From: Cognatiyoonia koreensis
Lineage (GTDB): Bacteria; Pseudomonadota; Alphaproteobacteria; Rhodobacterales; Rhodobacteraceae
Reading direction: 5' to 3'
Length of the DNA stretch: 64,000 nt
NCBI RefSeq assembly: GCF_900109295.1
Contig: NZ_FOIZ01000001.1
Coordinates: 1,612,001 to 1,676,000 of the forward strand
The position numbers were made by a program, and so were the translations under genes. The notes under the pieces were generated by a model. The model was not told the DNA's origin. It was given only the letters and a program-made list of their open reading frames with translations, and made no database searches. Of the stretch, positions 63,092-64,000 are shown in pieces (the first letter of the stretch is position 1; the number at the start of each line of letters is the position of its first letter).

Positions 63092-63877
63092 ATGGGACAA
63101 AAACCCGCAACGCCCGTTTGGGTCCACGATATCGCGACTGCCTTCGGTCTTCTGACCCGCGTTCCCGTCGCCTTGGATCCCGATGTCGCCATGGCGCGCA
63201 GTGCCGTGTCGGCCTGGGCCTATCCTGTCGTCGGCTTGATCCTTGGTGGTCTTGGCCTGCTTCTGTTCACGCTTTGCCAAGTTATCGGCTTGCCGCCACT
63301 GGTCGCGTTGATTTTCATGTTGGCTTTCAACGTTGTCGTGACCGGCGCCATGCACGAAGACGGGCTCGCCGATGCCGTTGATGGCCTTTGGGGTGGTTGG
63401 ACAATCGAGCGGCGTCTGGAAATCATGAAAGACAGTCGCATCGGCGTCTACGGTGTTTGCGCGTTACTCTTGGCATTCCTTATCAAGGTTGCGGCTTTGG
63501 CCGAACTTGCCCTGACCCCACTATTTGCGCTGGCGGTTGTTGGTGCAGCAGGATTGTCGCGCGCTGCAATGGTGACGCTGATGCATCATCTGCCCAACGC
63601 GCGCGGTCGCGGGCTAAGCAGAAGCGTCGGACACGTACCGGTCAAATCAATGTGGTTTGCCTTGGCGATTGCGATCAGTGCCACGCTTTTGTTCGGGTTG
63701 CTGGTCGGTCATCCCGCAGCAGCCATCCTTATGGTCATCAGCGTGACTATTGCCGCTGCACTATGTGGCATGATTGCCCGTCGCAAGATCAACGGGCAGA
63801 CCGGCGATATCCTTGGGGCCACACAACAGGTTTGCGAAATTGTCGCGTTGGTCGTCGCAAGCGCGTTTGCTTACTGA
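63092..63877 (+). CDS. cobS: Cobalamin synthase CobS (adenosylcobinamide-GDP ribazoletransferase)
   Basis: Membrane enzyme of the last nucleotide-loop step, joining adenosylcobinamide-GDP with alpha-ribazole (5-phosphate). The 261 residues show PVWVHDIATAFGLLTRVPV, AWAYPVVGLILGGLG, HEDGLADAVDGLWGGWTIERRLEIMKDSRIGVYG (the acidic metal motif) and a C-terminal GQTGDILGATQQVCEIV. The start at 63092 (MGQKPATPVWV) gives the usual length; ATG 63020 would add 24 residues without family sequence. It overlaps a partial gene on the opposite strand by seven bases. Confidence 0.94.
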   Translation: MGQKPATPVWVHDIATAFGLLTRVPVALDPDVAMARSAVSAWAYPVVGLILGGLGLLLFTLCQVIGLPPLVALIFMLAFNVVVTGAMHEDGLADAVDGLWGGWTIERRLEIMKDSRIGVYGVCALLLAFLIKVAALAELALTPLFALAVVGAAGLSRAAMVTLMHHLPNARGRGLSRSVGHVPVKSMWFALAIAISATLLFGLLVGHPAAAILMVISVTIAAALCGMIARRKINGQTGDILGATQQVCEIVALVVASAFAY

Positions 63878-64000
63878 CAAGCAATCGCGGCAACAAAGGC
63901 AGAGCGGCTGGTGTCCGTTCCAATCTGGCGCGTTTGAAAGCTGCCGTCATAAGTAACCGCGAGAAGTTGGGACCAGTCTGCGCTGGCCACGATCATTTCC
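63871..64000 (-). CDS. C-terminal fragment of an unrecognised gene (runs off right edge)
   Basis: Minus-strand frame open to the window edge, 42 residues ending AFVAAIACQ and TAA at 63873-63871. The visible part (EMIVASADWSQLLAVTYDGSF) is coding-like and the tail overlaps cobS by seven bases, a normal convergent layout. Too little is seen to name a family. Confidence 0.55.
   Translation of the reverse strand, partial: EMIVASADWSQLLAVTYDGSFQTRQIGTDTSRSAFVAAIACQ

Noticed and set aside
62930..63100. Possible B12 riboswitch between cobT and cobS
   Set aside because: The divergent gap is about 75 bases, too short for a cobalamin riboswitch, and no B12-box-like segment was seen.
1..64000. Prophage, insertion sequence or integron content
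   Set aside because: No transposase, integrase, phage structural gene or terminal inverted repeats were found; both tRNA genes are intact without a flanking integrase.

Overview
The window looks like a chromosomal segment of a Roseobacter-group alphaproteobacterium (Rhodobacteraceae). The evidence is the gene content and order: a long minus-strand dcw (division and cell wall) cluster with DUF2484 proteins between murC and murB; a DUF1127 gene followed by CCTCCTCCC hairpins, as at the Rhodobacter ccaF/CcsR locus; a split his cluster (hisBH, hisA, hisFE); rlmB next to tRNA-Tyr; and a VPLPA-type C-terminal sorting protein. I saw no phage, insertion sequence, CRISPR array or plasmid functions, so this is mostly core chromosome with a few accessory modules.

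Region 1 (1-26200, mostly minus strand) is the dcw cluster. In transcription order it runs mraZ, rsmH, ftsL, ftsI, murE, murF, mraY, then murD, then ftsW, murG, murC, four small membrane proteins, murB, ddl, ftsQ and ftsA (cut by the window edge). Many junctions are 4-base ATGA overlaps. Two insertions split it: a three-gene molybdenum aldehyde oxidase set (paoABC-like, same strand) between mraY and murD, and a plus-strand set (FAD enzyme, unknown protein, ppk2, YdcH-like protein) between murD and ftsW. Upstream of mraZ lies a gene-free leader of about 590 bases. It has a terminator hairpin (UpsM-like sRNA), a 10-base-period GGG array resembling MraZ boxes, a long AT-rich dyad and a cluster of GANTC sites.

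Region 2 (26200-36400) holds a GNAT/Mrp pair, the DUF1127 gene with its six- or seven-hairpin sRNA array, a Tet-type MFS exporter, and a quinone/catechol module (doxX, extradiol dioxygenase, glutathionyl-hydroquinone reductase) divergent from a LysR regulator. It continues with a secreted SnoaL-like protein, an Lrp/LysE exporter pair and the sorted exoprotein.

Region 3 (36500-44700) is uvrD, an FMN alpha-hydroxy-acid dehydrogenase directly upstream of pyruvate carboxylase (a plausible lactate-to-pyruvate-to-oxaloacetate route), a DUF2314 protein and a MAPEG protein.

Region 4 (44755-53620) starts with tRNA-Gly(GCC), a protealysin-type M4 protease with an emfourin-type inhibitor, and the his genes interleaved with a lytic transglycosylase, DUF2147, DUF302 and small membrane proteins. 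It ends with a CoA-binding protein, a zinc-ribbon protein, rlmB and tRNA-Tyr(GTA).

Region 5 (53640-64000) has two unknown proteins, a VOC protein, metY with a pseudoknot-capable leader, a 970-residue membrane protein with a hexanucleotide microsatellite and weak pilus/secretion-platform resemblance, a Kef-type K+/H+ antiporter, and the divergent cobT/cobS pair. The most unusual material is non-coding: the hairpin array at 28252-28545, the dcw leader at 25614-26203 and the metY leader at 55671-55721.
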